DNA from: Galaxea fascicularis
Lineage: Eukaryota > Cnidaria > Anthozoa > Scleractinia > Euphylliidae
DNA length: 64,000 nucleotides
Assembly: GCA_948470475.1 (NCBI GenBank)
Contig: OX419345.1
Location: 7,080,590-7,144,589, forward strand
Direction of reading: 5' to 3'
Position numbers and translations under genes: made by a program. How positions within the stretch are numbered: the first letter of the stretch is position 1; every line of letters starts with the position of its first letter. The notes beneath the pieces were generated by a model, which made no database searches, had not been told where the DNA came from, and was given only the letters and a program-made list of their open reading frames with translations. Positions 25,601-36,489 of this stretch are shown here, piece by piece.

Positions 25601-28600
25601 TCGCCGCAATCATTGCAGTTGCTGCGATTACAGAATAATGAGAGACCAGTGATCGCTGCAAAAACCAAAATTCAGCGATCGAAATAATTTGCATATCTGC
25701 TGAAATAAAGGCCATTTGGGAAAGTTTGATCGTTGCGATCACCACAATCGCCGAGATAGAAATTTTTCTATCTCAGCGATTGCAGCGATCACAGTTGCTA
25801 TGATCGCTTCAGTAGCAGACCAAGGCGATTCCATATGATCGCTGCGATCGCTGCGATCACTGAACAGGTTTTTTGGCGGTCTCAGCGATCGTAGCGATCA
25901 TATGGAAACCAGCCATATGTAAGCCCATACACTGTAACAACTTTTAAAAAAAACAACCACTGCCTTCATGTGAAATTGCACATGACCTACACAGCAATAA
26001 GAACACAAAATGTTCTGGAGTTTGAATCAGCAAAAATCAGTGCAAGGCTGTGCTCCAAGAAAAGTAGTTGGGCACCCAAAATCTCTAAACCCTTGAAATA
26101 CAGGATGCCCAGCATATAAGTTTGGTGCAAAAACTAATATTTCCTGGTCACCTGAAGGCAAAAATAAGTCACCAGGGGCAACTGGGCGCCACTAGAGCAC
26201 AGCCCTGCAATGACAATCAACACTATAAACGTAATTATTCTAACAATTTTACTATACCATTTACTGTACCTGCACTGTTCTGAACATCTTCCTCGAATGC
26301 TTTAGGCTGCATGGACTTAGTTCTTTTAAGCCGTCCAACCATCAGAGGTGTGGCTGACTCCCCGGGTTCTAAGACTGGGAAGAGATCTTCACACACACGC
26401 TTTCCACTCTCCCGACAGCTCTCCACCCACAGCACAGAGATGAGATGAATGCCTTTCTTTAAGGCTTTCTCTCTCGTTGTCTTTTTGCCATCTTTGAAAA
26501 TCTATTTGAATGTGTACACGTACCGGTACATCATTGTAAAATGAAAGTCTGAATCCACATAGATGTACAGCTTTATATGCATGACATAAAAACTTGGTAA
26601 GTAAGATTAGATCATACGGTTGAGTGTGATCTTCTTGCTCAAAGCCTCCTTAATTAGAACCATTCTAGCTCAGCATGTATAGTTTGATAACCAAAATAAT
26701 TATTGAGAACTGACTCAGCACCCTTCTGTTAAGAACTGCATGGTTATCAGTTGGTATCCACTAGTAAAAAAAAGATTAATGTGCATGTAAAAATTAATAT
26801 TCAATCAATCACATACCACATGGGTGACCTCTGGTGTAAACTTCTTTACAACCTGTGTAATGAAGGTTTAGAACAAAACTAATGATTTCTGATCTATTGC
26901 TTTTACACAAAAACAAAGATGTGCCCTAAGAAAAGTAGTTCTAAGGTGCCCAAAATCCCTAAACCCTTGAAATCCAGGGTGCCCAGCATAAGAAGTTTGG
27001 TGCAAGAACTAATATTTCCTGGTCTCCCAAAGGCAAATATAAGTCACCAGGGGCAACTGGTATAGAAACAAGTACATTGTAAAAGGGAATTTGCCTTCTA
27101 ATGACTCTTGTCCTTGATTGAGCCTGTTTGTTGTAAGTGTAATTAATGAAAAAATTAGCATTTTTTTCTGCAAGTTCACATAAGGCTGCATGGGAGATTA
27201 TGATGAACCCATTTACCCTCACATACAGCTGTAGAGGAGCATGAAGAATGGAAGGAAGACAATGGAGAAGAAGAAATACTACATGTACAGCATAACATCA
27301 TATTGCCATTATTAACAGACAAAACATGGCATGTATCATCTTCACTCAGGAAATTCAAATATCCATGTACATGTATAGCTGTCTGAAGTAACCTGTAGGT
27401 GGTGAACTAATGAATTTTTTTTAATCATTTGAGTGAAAATCTAGACAAAGAAGGCAGTGGTGGAGGTAAATTCTGACAAAGAATGCAGTCGTTTTTGCCA
27501 TTTGCCGACTTTTAATGACTTTCCCATACATACATGTACAGTATGTGGTGTACATGTAGATATAAGTAATTACATTGTACTTGACTGTACTTTACTCTAC
27601 TGCACCACAATGCACTGCATTGTACTGCAAGAATGTGGAACATTTCTGTGCAACAATGCAATAGCTGTTGCATAACTGGTCTCTTATGACAGCCCTGTAA
27701 TGGGAGTTGATTCAGTTAACACTATAATTAATAAGTACACAAATGCACCTTTGCTCCAAGCATTTCCATCTGTTTTGATATTCCCTCAAATCTGTTTTCA
27801 GTGTTTGATCGCACCTCTATGAATGCTACAACACCTGCACATATAAAGCAGGAAAACAGAAAACTCATAATCAACTAAAGATGGCTATCTTATGAATGGA
27901 ATTGGAATTGGAGTTCCCAAACTTAATTTTTTGTAATTATTTTCTGTCACTGTTATTTAAAAACCTTGGTGTACAGTAGTTTGCAACAGCCACAAAGTAA
28001 AAATATGTACACAACCAGTCCATGTGTGGTATAGGGCCACAGGTGCATTGAAGAAGCAAAGGGTTGAAAACAGAAACTCCTAATACATGATGGCCCTTAA
28101 ACTTTAGCCCAAAGGAAGGCTCATAACTTGAAAAAATGTTGGGTTACCACATTGTTTTGAACACTTTTAATCAAAATATTTAACATGTGCCCTACCAAGA
28201 GCTTATTATTTTTTTGAGTTTTCATCTAGCGCCAGGGATGTACATCTGTATTTCTAGATGTTTTGAGCAAACAAGTAGATCTCAGGTTGGTTGACAGATA
28301 AGCAGCATGGAAGTATTACAGGTGGTGGCAACTCTAACAAATGTTGTTTGAGCAACACTATGTGTAACTTTCAGCCCTTCCATGAAAATTGGAATATCCT
28401 CCCAATTTTTAACCGATTTTGTTCAATGTCACGCTTTTTTCTGTGATTTTAGAGTTGTAAGAACCATGTTACAATTATTTTCCAAGACAAATTCCTGAGC
28501 ATCCTGATTCCTGGCAAATCTCCACATTTTGTTTTTCTCCTATAACAGGCCTTAATAGAGTTGTCACACCCTATCATGCATTCATTATTGATGATATAGC

Positions 28601-30517
28601 TACTGTAGCTACTGTTTGAATAGCTCCCCCTATTTATACCATACCATAGAAAATACAGCCAATCAGAATGCAGGAAAGCTGTTGTATAATTTATTCATTG
28701 GTATTCCACCGGACCTCCCCATTGTGCACTGCGTCAGTTTAATTGGCCACTATACATGTATTTTCCACGACTTGGTGTAAAATAGTTATGCAAGGCTTTC
28801 TCCTCATATACCATGAAACATCCCACTTGTCATTGTATTTTCTTTGCTTAGTTTTATACACTTGCCTAAAGGCTCGAGTGTATACAAACAAAACACAAGT
28901 GATGCGTGGGATCTTCCACGGTATACCACTCGAAAGCATTGCATAACTAGTATCTAAACAATTTCCAGTGACATGTCTCAATATTATTGTACATGTACGT
29001 CTCTAGGCCCAACTAAACATCTCCAGCTGTTTACTTTTTATAATACAAAGTGCTACAACCAAAGAGACATATACATAGACCAGTACAGTACCTTCAAGTA
29101 TCCTTTCATGTGACACTGGTTGTGTACATGGAATATCAAGATCAAATTCGTTTGATACAAGGCAGTCAACATCTCTTAAAATCCTCCTCTCGTGATCATC
29201 TAATTGCACCTCCTGGCAAGTACATGAATGTACATGTTAAGTAATACAATCCAAACAGAGCTGAGGTACTTGATCTGTACCAATTTTACCAGAGGGTGTA
29301 CCAGAGGGTGTACAATGCACCTACCTACAGAGGGTACAACACACCTAATTACTGTATTCAAAATAACTGCCATCACGTGGCACATCCAACCCACCCCACC
29401 CTGTAAAAACTTACGCCCACCTTGCCGAGTTTCCCTGGCAGATAATTACCCTGAGTGTCAGAGGTAATTTTTTTTTCTTGTTAATTTGGAGGAGGGAAAT
29501 TATGCGGCAAAGCCGCAGCCTCTCTCGCTCTTAAACAGAGTTTGAAGCCTTGTCACTTAATTGCATCTTCACGCAACCACAGACATTAATTATGCATGCA
29601 TTTTGTGACTCAAACTCTATTCGTTTCTGGAACAGGGTTGGTATAACAGGGTTGGTATGACAGTGATGCATATACACATGTACGAGTAATTTATGGGGTT
29701 GCGTGGAAATCTTTCCTCAACAACCCCGCACGAAACAAGGTATCTTTTTACGTGAACAATTTCCTGTGTAGATGATTGTGAACATATGAAATCATACATC
29801 TGAATTTCTTACGATAACTACCCAAAAAATAAAACGCGTAAATGATGGAATTCCGCCGTGAAACTCCGAACGCCAATCACATGTCTGAAAGAAAACCACA
29901 GCGCACTTCCACCTAGAGTTAAGCTTATGTTATATAAATAACCCTTCAAGTAAAACACGTTGCATGCTGTAAATAAAACATTTAAGCCACAAAATACACG
30001 AAACCAAGTTTTTTATAATCCAGTATTTTCGATCCGCCGATAAAAAACGGCCGCATCAAATGAAAGCTAGCAAATCAAACCAAAGAAAACCAACTCAGTG
30101 TTTTGGCTGATCTCGGAAAGTCGATTGCGTGACATTACTTTGGGTTAGAAATCGAATTTATTTATCGTGTTTTTGACAGAGGTGATTTTGGTGTTAGTCT
30201 GCATTTTTTTTCTGCAATCTGCAGTGTGCAGCTGCATATTATACTGACTGTTTCTGAAACTGATCGTTCCACGTCGAAACGAACTCTTATGATCGAAACC
30301 CGAGGCCGATTTGGTATACATGTACAGTGAAATGTCAGTTAGGGTTGAATTCAAACCTAATTCGGCAATTCTGCGACAGTTCCGACCCCTAAGAAGTGTA
30401 TCAAACGAACGATTGATAACATCCTCAGCGCGATCGCCATAGCACTGCTTAGCTTACCTTAGATTTTCTGTTCTTTGCTGCCGTTTTTAGGCTCAGGGAA
30501 GCTTTCTTCCGTTCCAT
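16617..30517 (-). CDS. MCPH1: Microcephalin (MCPH1), triple-BRCT protein, 16 coding exons
   Basis: Exons in transcript order: 30517-30458, 29212-29092, 27834-27749, 26852-26817, 26501-26270, 24842-24781, 23870-23774, 22709-22440, 21823-21620, 20890-20229, 19383-19346, 19226-19064, 18078-18001, 17482-17342, 16943-16853, 16681-16617. Every junction is GT-AG and phase-consistent, giving 2406 nt (801 aa; human is 835). BRCT1 (about residues 60-145) includes FTPEVTHVIFKDG and HLISVLWVESC. The middle is Lys/Glu/Ser-rich and poorly conserved, with one 662-nt exon. The C-terminal BRCT pair (about 610-800) is marked by SIVMTSMHF, TSHVITGSPRRTLNVLMAIA, YWVDEEPYELSDAFPAA, PPIFVSENC, SLCGGK and VNITEQWLLD. 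Microcephalin is a nuclear DNA-damage and chromosome-condensation factor; its C-terminal BRCTs bind phospho-peptides such as gamma-H2AX. Weak points: the exon-6 donor (GTAACT at 24780 keeps phase, the better-looking GTACCG at 24785 breaks it), the exon-9 donor and the first exon. Confidence 0.85.
17013..17252. repeat. MITE copy in MCPH1 intron 14 (same family as 28646-28950)
   Basis: Starts with ATAGAAAATACAGCCAATCA. It has inner inverted ends AATAGTTTTGCAAAGCTTTC near 17087 and GAAAGCACTGCATGACTA near 17229, with ATATACCA / GGTATACC just inside. The same blocks in the same order occur at 28646-28950. Confidence 0.65.
18265..18376 (-). repeat. SINE body, inverse orientation, head missing
   Basis: The reverse complement reads through CTCAAGTAGTGGTCATAACT and GTGATGATCAT, matching the body of the SINE at 18390-18550 in opposite orientation. 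No tRNA-like head precedes it. A further tail-like remnant (GAACATATGCTGAACTGCG) lies near 22060. Confidence 0.6.
18390..18550 (+). repeat. tRNA-derived SINE in MCPH1 intron 12
   Basis: The head (about 18390-18465) has an A-box-like TTAACTCAGTTGGTAGAACA and a B box GGTTCGATTCC, i.e. internal Pol III promoter elements of a tRNA. The clover leaf is imperfect and a body with CTACTGCTCAAGTGGTGTTC follows, so this is a SINE and not a functional tRNA gene. With the inverse copy at 18265-18376 it can form a hairpin in the pre-mRNA. Confidence 0.65.
18639..19034. mobile_element. 396-bp MITE with 45-bp TIRs and TCA target duplication
   Basis: Both ends read GGCCCGTTTCAAACG followed by CGTGCTAAAGTCGTGCCGAA; the terminal 45 bp match with one mismatch. 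TCA flanks it directly at 18636-18638 and 19035-19037. GG-starting ends with a 3-bp duplication recall PIF/Harbinger non-autonomous elements (inference). Extra internal copies of the end motif lie near 18710-18730, 18840-18900 and 18945-18990. It sits in MCPH1 intron 12, 29 bp from the exon ending at 19064. Confidence 0.75.
22338..22391. repeat. GATT/GATC simple repeat
   Basis: Tandem tetranucleotides GATT then GATC (GATTGATTGATCGATCGATC and variants), in the MCPH1 intron after the exon at 22440-22709. Confidence 0.8.
25574..25915. mobile_element. GCGATCGC-rich MITE in MCPH1 intron 5
   Basis: Ends are imperfect inverted repeats: TTACCATTATGATAGCTAC on the left, and TTTCCATATGATCGCTACG as the reverse complement of the right end. 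The interior holds many GCGATCGCTGCGATC-type words and a hairpin GAGATAGAAA-TTTTTCTATCTC near 25754-25778. No coding capacity. Confidence 0.6.
26045..26208. mobile_element. MITE with AGGGCTGTGCTC ends, copy 1
   Basis: AGGCTGTGCTCC near 26045 and GAGCACAGCCCT near 26195 are inverted ends of a roughly 160-bp unit. Its interior (CCTTGAAAT, GTTTGGTGCAA, CTAATATTTCCTGGTC) recurs at 26921-27063. It lies in the MCPH1 intron upstream of the exon at 24842. End sequence resembles hAT-type MITEs (inference). Confidence 0.6.
26921..27063. mobile_element. Same MITE family, copy 2, truncated end
   Basis: Same orientation and block order as 26045-26208, at lower identity, without a clear right-hand GAGCACAGCCC end. 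It lies in MCPH1 intron 3. Confidence 0.6.
28646..28950. repeat. MITE copy in MCPH1 intron 2
   Basis: Shares ATAGAAAATACAGCCAATCA and the inverted ends TAGTTATGCAAGGCTTTC / GAAAGCATTGCATAACTA with the copy at 17013-17252. Its ends are better preserved than in that copy. Confidence 0.65.
29598..29637 (+). repeat. Dispersed short repeat, copy 2
   Basis: Matches the reverse complement of 2428-2466. A short tandem GGGTTGGTATRACA pair follows at about 29636-29662. Confidence 0.5.
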
Positions 30518-30652
30518 CGCTCTTGGCTTCAGGATAATCTCGGTAATTATTTAGAAGCCTTGCAGTTGAAAAGATAAAAAAGAAAAAGCATAGCTAAAAT
30601 TGTAGTCACCAAGACACAGTTACGAGATGATTTTAAAGAACGATCGAAATTA

Positions 30653-31600
30653 TTAATTTTTTCAAGAAAGCGCGCCTTTTAGACATGAGCCCAAGTTTCC
30701 TTGTCAGCGGTAAACGTTGTGTTGGGCATGTACGCTGTGTACATGTCATATTTTGTTGTCGCCACTTGGCCCTGCGATTCCGGTAGTCGCTTCTCTCCGC
30801 CCGAAAAGTAACAAAAGGATTGACGTCATGGAAATCGTCTGTGGGGTCGTTTTCGCAGACGTTACTTTTCTGGCGCAGAGAAGCGACAATCCGAAATACG
30901 TCTGCGCTCGCATGTCTCTCTCGCATCCTTTTAAAACCCGTCAGTATCGAAACTCATAAAATTGGTTAATAAAAATTTGGCTCTATACATGAGATAAACA
31001 CCTCACATTATCCGTCACTCCAAATGCGTACCTTACTCGCGGGTTTTGTGCCAAAACCCGAAATGTCAAAACCCGAACCTGGAACCAAACTTAACAAGAA
31101 CGAAAAACCGGCACAGACTCACTGGAACAACCCTTTTTCTGACGGATAGTAGGATGAGAGAAACACGCGAGCACGCACCCAAAAATTGACCTCACCCCAG
31201 CGAGGAGACACTACTCTCGAAGGATACCTTCCCCATACAGGATACAACTGGCTCTCCCTTCAGTTACTCCTCTGTCTATCAAGTTCCTTTCCCTGAATTA
31301 TCCAAAACGCTTTATTTTTCAATGCAAACACCATCACCCCCCCCCCCCCCTTTCCATCCCCCTCTTCATAAACTTAGGAGTCCAATACGTTCTACAAAGA
31401 TGTATGGCAAAGATGCCCTCCTTCCAGATGTAGGGAAAATTCAACAATCCTCAACAAAATTATTGAGGCAAATGATACTAGTACAATAGATTGGCCGTGG
31501 TCGAACAGAAGGGGAGGTTAGGTTGGGCAGGACTGAAGCTCTTTGTCATCTCGCCAGATATTCGCAAGGATAAAAATGGGTTTAGGTCGAATGAGCCTGA
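30653..31600 (+). repeat. Interspersed repeat, copy 1 (homologous to 39900-41910)
   Basis: Blocks at 30655-30765, 30925-31140 and 31400-31600 match, in order and orientation, 39911-39936 plus 41191-41275, 41277-41425, and 41738-41910. Differences are insertions of other elements in one copy or the other. This copy carries a small inverted-repeat insertion at about 30770-30900, with inverted TCGCTTCTCT and AGAAAAGTAAC-type arms. A C14 run sits at 31337-31350. The terminal block may derive from a coding sequence (see findings). Confidence 0.65.
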
Positions 31601-31621
31601 ATAAGCAAAGACCGCAAAAAT

Positions 31622-31850
31622 AACGAAAATAACAAATCGCAAAAGTAACAAATCTTTGTCGAGAGAAGGGGAGAGGGGGATCCCACAAATATAACGAAAA
31701 TGTCGAAAATTGCAAAAATAACAATAACGAAAATAACAAATCATCGCAAAAGTAACAAATCTTTGTCGAGAGAAGGAGAAAGGGGGACCCCACAAAAGTA
31801 TAACGAAAATAACGAAAAGTGCAAAAATAACGAAAAAAAACCAACATTTC
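31622..31850 (+). repeat. Tandem repeat, 107-bp unit, about two copies
   Basis: CGCAAAAGTAACAAATCTTT at 31638 recurs at 31745, in both cases followed by GTCGAGAGAAGG and GGGGGA-CCCACAAA. Further AACGAAAATAAC words extend to about 31850. Long open frames on the minus strand here come from the repeat. Confidence 0.7.
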
Positions 31851-34067
31851 CAAATTCCAACTCGATCTGAAATGCACGGACATGCTTGAACGAGTTCTCT
31901 TGAGCTCTTTGGTGTTCCGTGGGTAAACAAATTACATTTACATTAACAATACGGTCGTTGTTACTTTTGCGATGATTTGCTATTTTCGTTATTTTTGTTA
32001 TATTTGCGTTTCCCCTCCCCCCTCACCACTTCACCCCTTTATGTGTTGGGGAACTCACAAGGTGTGTTAGGGAAACACACCTAATTTTAGAGTGTTCATT
32101 TAAGGTCTTTCCTATTAAACCAAGAAGTTCACTAAATACTTCAAAAGTTAGGTTCATGTCTTTAAACCCGATTAATTTATATTAGTTATTTCGTCCTGTG
32201 ATATACTTTCCTAACACACAAGACAAAGATTGAGATTTCTTGGGGGCTGTGGTCAAGTGCGGTCCTCCGAGCATGCGTTGTGTCTCTGTTCTCCTTCAAG
32301 CAATGGCAGATTTTCCAATGATTTGTAAGTATAAGGGAAAGGGAAACAAAGTCATCCATATGCTTCTTGAATTAAAAGAAAACCAAAGCGCTACCGGGAT
32401 AATCGAAAACCCTATGAACTGCCCTAACAATCTCACTGCCAGAGCTTTGGTTAATCTCGAACCTATTTATTTTATCTGTTTTCTCGATCACAGCAGACGT
32501 AGTAACTACAATAGTTGATAACCACCCCACTCCATCCCATTTGTACTAAGAGACAAATGCAGCTTTGAAACAGTTGAAAAGTGGAAATCTTTGGGGTTTT
32601 TTTTAATGTTTGCTAATGTTTAACCGTTTATCAAGATAGTTTCGTCATATCGATTTACGGGAATGCCCCTTCCCGATAGAATTGCAGACAGCCGTTTTAA
32701 GATTGTAGTAATTGACTCTTAAGAAAATAAAATAGCGTGAAATCTTCGTATCGGCGTTGTTCGACTGAGGTACTTGGTAGTTCTATGTTGTATGGGAACA
32801 AGTGGCTTCCTTCGTTTCGATCTAGCGAAACCCAACAAACCTTACAAGGTTCTGGGGGCAACGATTTGAAACGCAGCCAAGGTGGATGAAACGGGCTGGA
32901 GGATGGGGTAGGTGGGGATTGTTTTGGTCGCCTCTCATACTCAATCCAGTTTGCAAATAGGCCATTTTCGACTTGTCCCAAGCCTCTGTTTTAAAACGAA
33001 TGTAAGTGCAAAGCCTTTGACGAGAAAATGACTTTTTATTCCCACTCATTTTCACAAGAAAGGTTTTTCACTTAGCCTCATTTTGAAAGTGAGGGCCGGT
33101 TTCTGGAACTCGGAAATGGCCAGCTATTCGGCCCCAATGTCTTCTACTGCATGCAATGTCTTTCTGCAAAGTTACAAATGTCCAAATGCTAGGGAGTAAA
33201 GAAATTGAACTTTAAGCCAGTGAAAAACCCTTCTGTCCTCTCAAAATATATTTCAGTTGTATATACAGAACGTGATTTCCAGGGACCAGTAGCCGCTCCA
33301 GGAAAGGCGCCCATGGGGGGGGGGAAGCCATTACCTTACTTTTGGACCAAATTTGAGACCCGTTGGACTGATGCACCAAAAACTGCAAAAGTGACAAACA
33401 TTTTTTATAGTGCTGCCCCCTCCCTCCACCCCGCATTATCTCTAGGTCTAGATCCGCCACTTCTGATCGATATACTCGGTCTCATGTTATTTGAAGAAAA
33501 TTCCCTGCATTTAAAGTAAAGTAGGAGTTGCACAAAATTTATCATCTGGGGGACGCTGTCACAACATTAGAGACATTTGTATGGAATTTGAGCTATGTTT
33601 CAATATCCATAACTCGGTCTCTGTTCAACCTAAAAGAGTCAAACTTGGTCAAACGACCAATCTCAATGTTATCTTTCATGTGACGGTGTCAATTTGTCGA
33701 TTACTTCAAAATTTGAAACTCGCCCCAGTTCCCTTTTGAATTTCGGAACGGGCAATAAGGAAAAGGCATCTCAGTTCTGTGCACAATTTCTAAGCAAATG
33801 ATGCCTATAATGATCTTATTTCGAGCTTCTAGGGATAGATTTACCCTCTAAAAACAATGCCGGTCATAAAACGTAACGGTGTAAGATTTGAGTACAAATG
33901 CACCTGTCTATATAAAGTTTATGACTTATCAATGAAATGTGATTTTCTGATGTACCATCTCATGATCTTCTCATCATGAATATTCTACCTATCGACATTC
34001 TGATCCTAGCAATATATGCAGGATGTTTGGTCACATGGGCCTAGTTTAATAGCCTAAACTACCACGA
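31851..34067. other. No gene recognised
   Basis: Only short open frames without known domains. Repeat-like phrases such as CTCATTTTGAAAGTGAGG near 33080 are echoed by ACTCACTTTGAAAAAGAGG near 23113, suggesting decayed interspersed repeats. Confidence 0.45.
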
Positions 34068-34180
34068 GTCTCCTGTACCTCAGTGGTAGAGCATCAAAAT
34101 TGGTAACCGAGGAACTAAGGTAGGTTCGGAGATTCCTGTTTGGATAACTTGGAATTTTTTTTTTCTACGAGTTTGCGTGT
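34068..34180 (+). repeat. Probable tRNA-derived SINE fragment
   Basis: Contains TACCTCAGTGGTAGAGCATC (A-box-like) and GGTTCGGAGATTCC (B-box-like) at tRNA spacing, then GGAATTTTTTTTTT. Base pairing is too poor for a working tRNA. It looks like a decayed SINE head. Confidence 0.45.
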
Positions 34181-34881
34181 ACCAGTGTTAATCAAATCAC
34201 ATTTCATTCATTTCCCATGCTATAGATTCGCCATCTCACTCTCATTATGAATTATCAATTTAAAAGAAAAAAGTGATTTAAAAAAATGATACCTTACAAA
34301 AACCTTGCAAAACTAGACCATTTCTAAACCAAACCTGTACAGAGTATCTATTTGCAGTAAAACCAGATTCAAATTCTCATTTGAAATCTAGAACGCCGAA
34401 ATATCTCCTCAGAATATTATTCGTAAGGATATATAACTTTTCTCTCAATGTTGACGTTCTTTTTGTTTCCATTGCTGTTGTACAAAATGATTTCAGTAGT
34501 ATGACTAGCAACCTTTGTGGTTTTCCCAAGTAATAAAGAGTAAGACTATAAAACATACTTCAAAGACTATATACATTAATATCTATCAGCTTAAATTATA
34601 AGTTCCTTTTTGGGGAGAGTCGGAGGTAACACGTAATCTGATCCAGCTACTTGCAATGTGTGAATAATACTTTAGGATTCTTACATGTCATCTTTAAGCC
34701 GCTTCATTGTTTACACTTGCATAACCCACATTGCATCAAAATTCTATACTTGTCTTAAGAAAAACAGAGTAATTTAGTGTAGTTTCAGCAAACAAGGAGT
34801 CTAAATAATTATACATCAGTCTCACCCTCATTTTTGAATTGACCAACGGTTTTCTATGAAATGAGCGATGGCGAAAACTTA
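34181..34881. other. No gene seen
   Basis: AT-rich sequence downstream of the TRIM-NHL pseudogene. No repeats or coding features recognised. Confidence 0.45.
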
Positions 34882-36489
34882 CTATTCAAAAATCTGAATT
34901 CGGTGATTACTGAAGTCAGGTACAACAATCCTGCCATCATTAAGAACTGCTGTGGCTGTGAAGACTGGAGTATTAAACTTTCCTGGCTCACTCCCTTTTT
35001 GTCTGAATGCTGTCACAAACGTTCCATTTAGTTCCAATACCTGAATCCTACAATTGTTTTTGTCATAAACCATCAATTGATCTGCCTTGTTCATTGACAG
35101 ACAGCCCGGAATGTTCGAACTCCCGGTTTCCTTCCCCCCCCTTTCCAAAACTATACAAAAATTTCCCCTCCCTACTGAAAACCTTCACACTATGATCACC
35201 ATGGTCTGACACCACAAGATAGTTGTTGTGTTGAATGCAATGAAAGGGATTTATTAACAAGCCCTCTGTACCAAATTTATGCAACAATTTACCGTCAGGT
35301 GAAAAGATCTTGATTAACTTGTTTCCTGAATCAGCAACAATAACGTTACCATCGCTGTCAACAGACAAACCAAGAGGATACTTAAGCTGGTGATCAAGAC
35401 TTCCTACTCCTCCAAACTGACTAACATACTCACCCTGATCAGTAAAGAATTTAACTCGATGGTTACAACTGTCCGCCACTATAATGTTATCATTATGAAA
35501 TGTTATCCCAGCGGGGTAGTTAAACTCTCCCTGCTGAGAACCTTTTCTGCCAAAAGATCTTAAAAGGTGTCCATCACTGGTAAATACCTGTATCCTATGA
35601 TTGCCAAACTCAGTCACTGCAATCTCATTTTTCTCATTCACTGCTACTCCCCAAGGCCTCTCAAACATTCCAGCAGCCAAACCTTTTTGTCCAAATAATG
35701 ACACGGGTTTGTACTGTCTGGGTTGGACTTGAATCTCAAACGGACTGCCATAAACATGTTCACCATTTACCTTCACTGATGCCTGGCATGTTCCGGTTTC
35801 TTTGGCAAAGTAACTGATCTTGTAAGTGCCATCTTTATTATCTTGGAATTGCTCTATAGCCGCACAGTCATGTCCCTGACGATTTGTGATTTCCACTGTC
35901 ACACAGTCATGCTCTTCGTAACATTGTTCTCCTTCAACGTTCTTAGTGGTCACAACGAACTCCGCTTGAAGTCCAACAGTGGCTTCTCTGATGCCCTTGC
36001 CATTGACATTTGACTGTTGCAGACACGTCTTTGTCATTCTCATGTGAACGAATCCAATTTTCTCAGCACTCACATTGTCAAATATCTGTTGGTTTTCCAT
36101 GAAATGAAACTCCACGGGAAAACTATCGCTTTCAAGGTCAGCTCGGTCGTCTTGTGTTTGGACACCTTGATCCTGAAAAATTCTGTCTAAATATTCATTT
36201 GGTTGCATGATTTGAGCACTGGTGCTTCGTTCTAGAAACCTCTCGATTTTATTTATGATTGTTCCATGCAGGTTCACTTGTTCTTCAACCTCGAGCCTTT
36301 TCATTTGCAGACGCTCGAGAAACTCTTTGACTTTGTTTTCCACATCATCAAAGATTTCAATTTTATTCGCTTCAATGGCCGCAATATATAATCCTGCCAA
36401 CAAATTGCTGTACGTCTTTTTTCACTCTCGCGGCTTCTCCTTGAAATTTAACACAGCTTTCGTTTAGTTTTTCGATTCTAGCAACTTCA
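34882..36489 (-). pseudogene. TRIM-NHL pseudogene, 5'-truncated and frameshifted
   Basis: This is a paralogue of the intact gene at 47316-49574. It retains the coiled coil, the filamin-type domain ([20 protein letters not shown], positions 35.75-36.0 kb) and NHL repeats. The last NHL repeats switch frame at about 35130-35150, at a run of C, and finish at 34882 with the family ending HRIQIFE. Near 36400 another frame change separates RVKKDVQQFV from AAIEANKIEIFDD. RING and B-boxes are missing: homology stops at about 36489, exactly where the inverted-repeat element at 36479-37514 begins, and does not resume beyond it. With two frame breaks and no E3 domain it should not make a ligase. Confidence 0.8.

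Noticed and set aside
31478..31930. 150-codon minus-strand ORF rich in Phe/Tyr
   Set aside because: Lies in the 107-bp tandem repeat and is unlike any protein I know.
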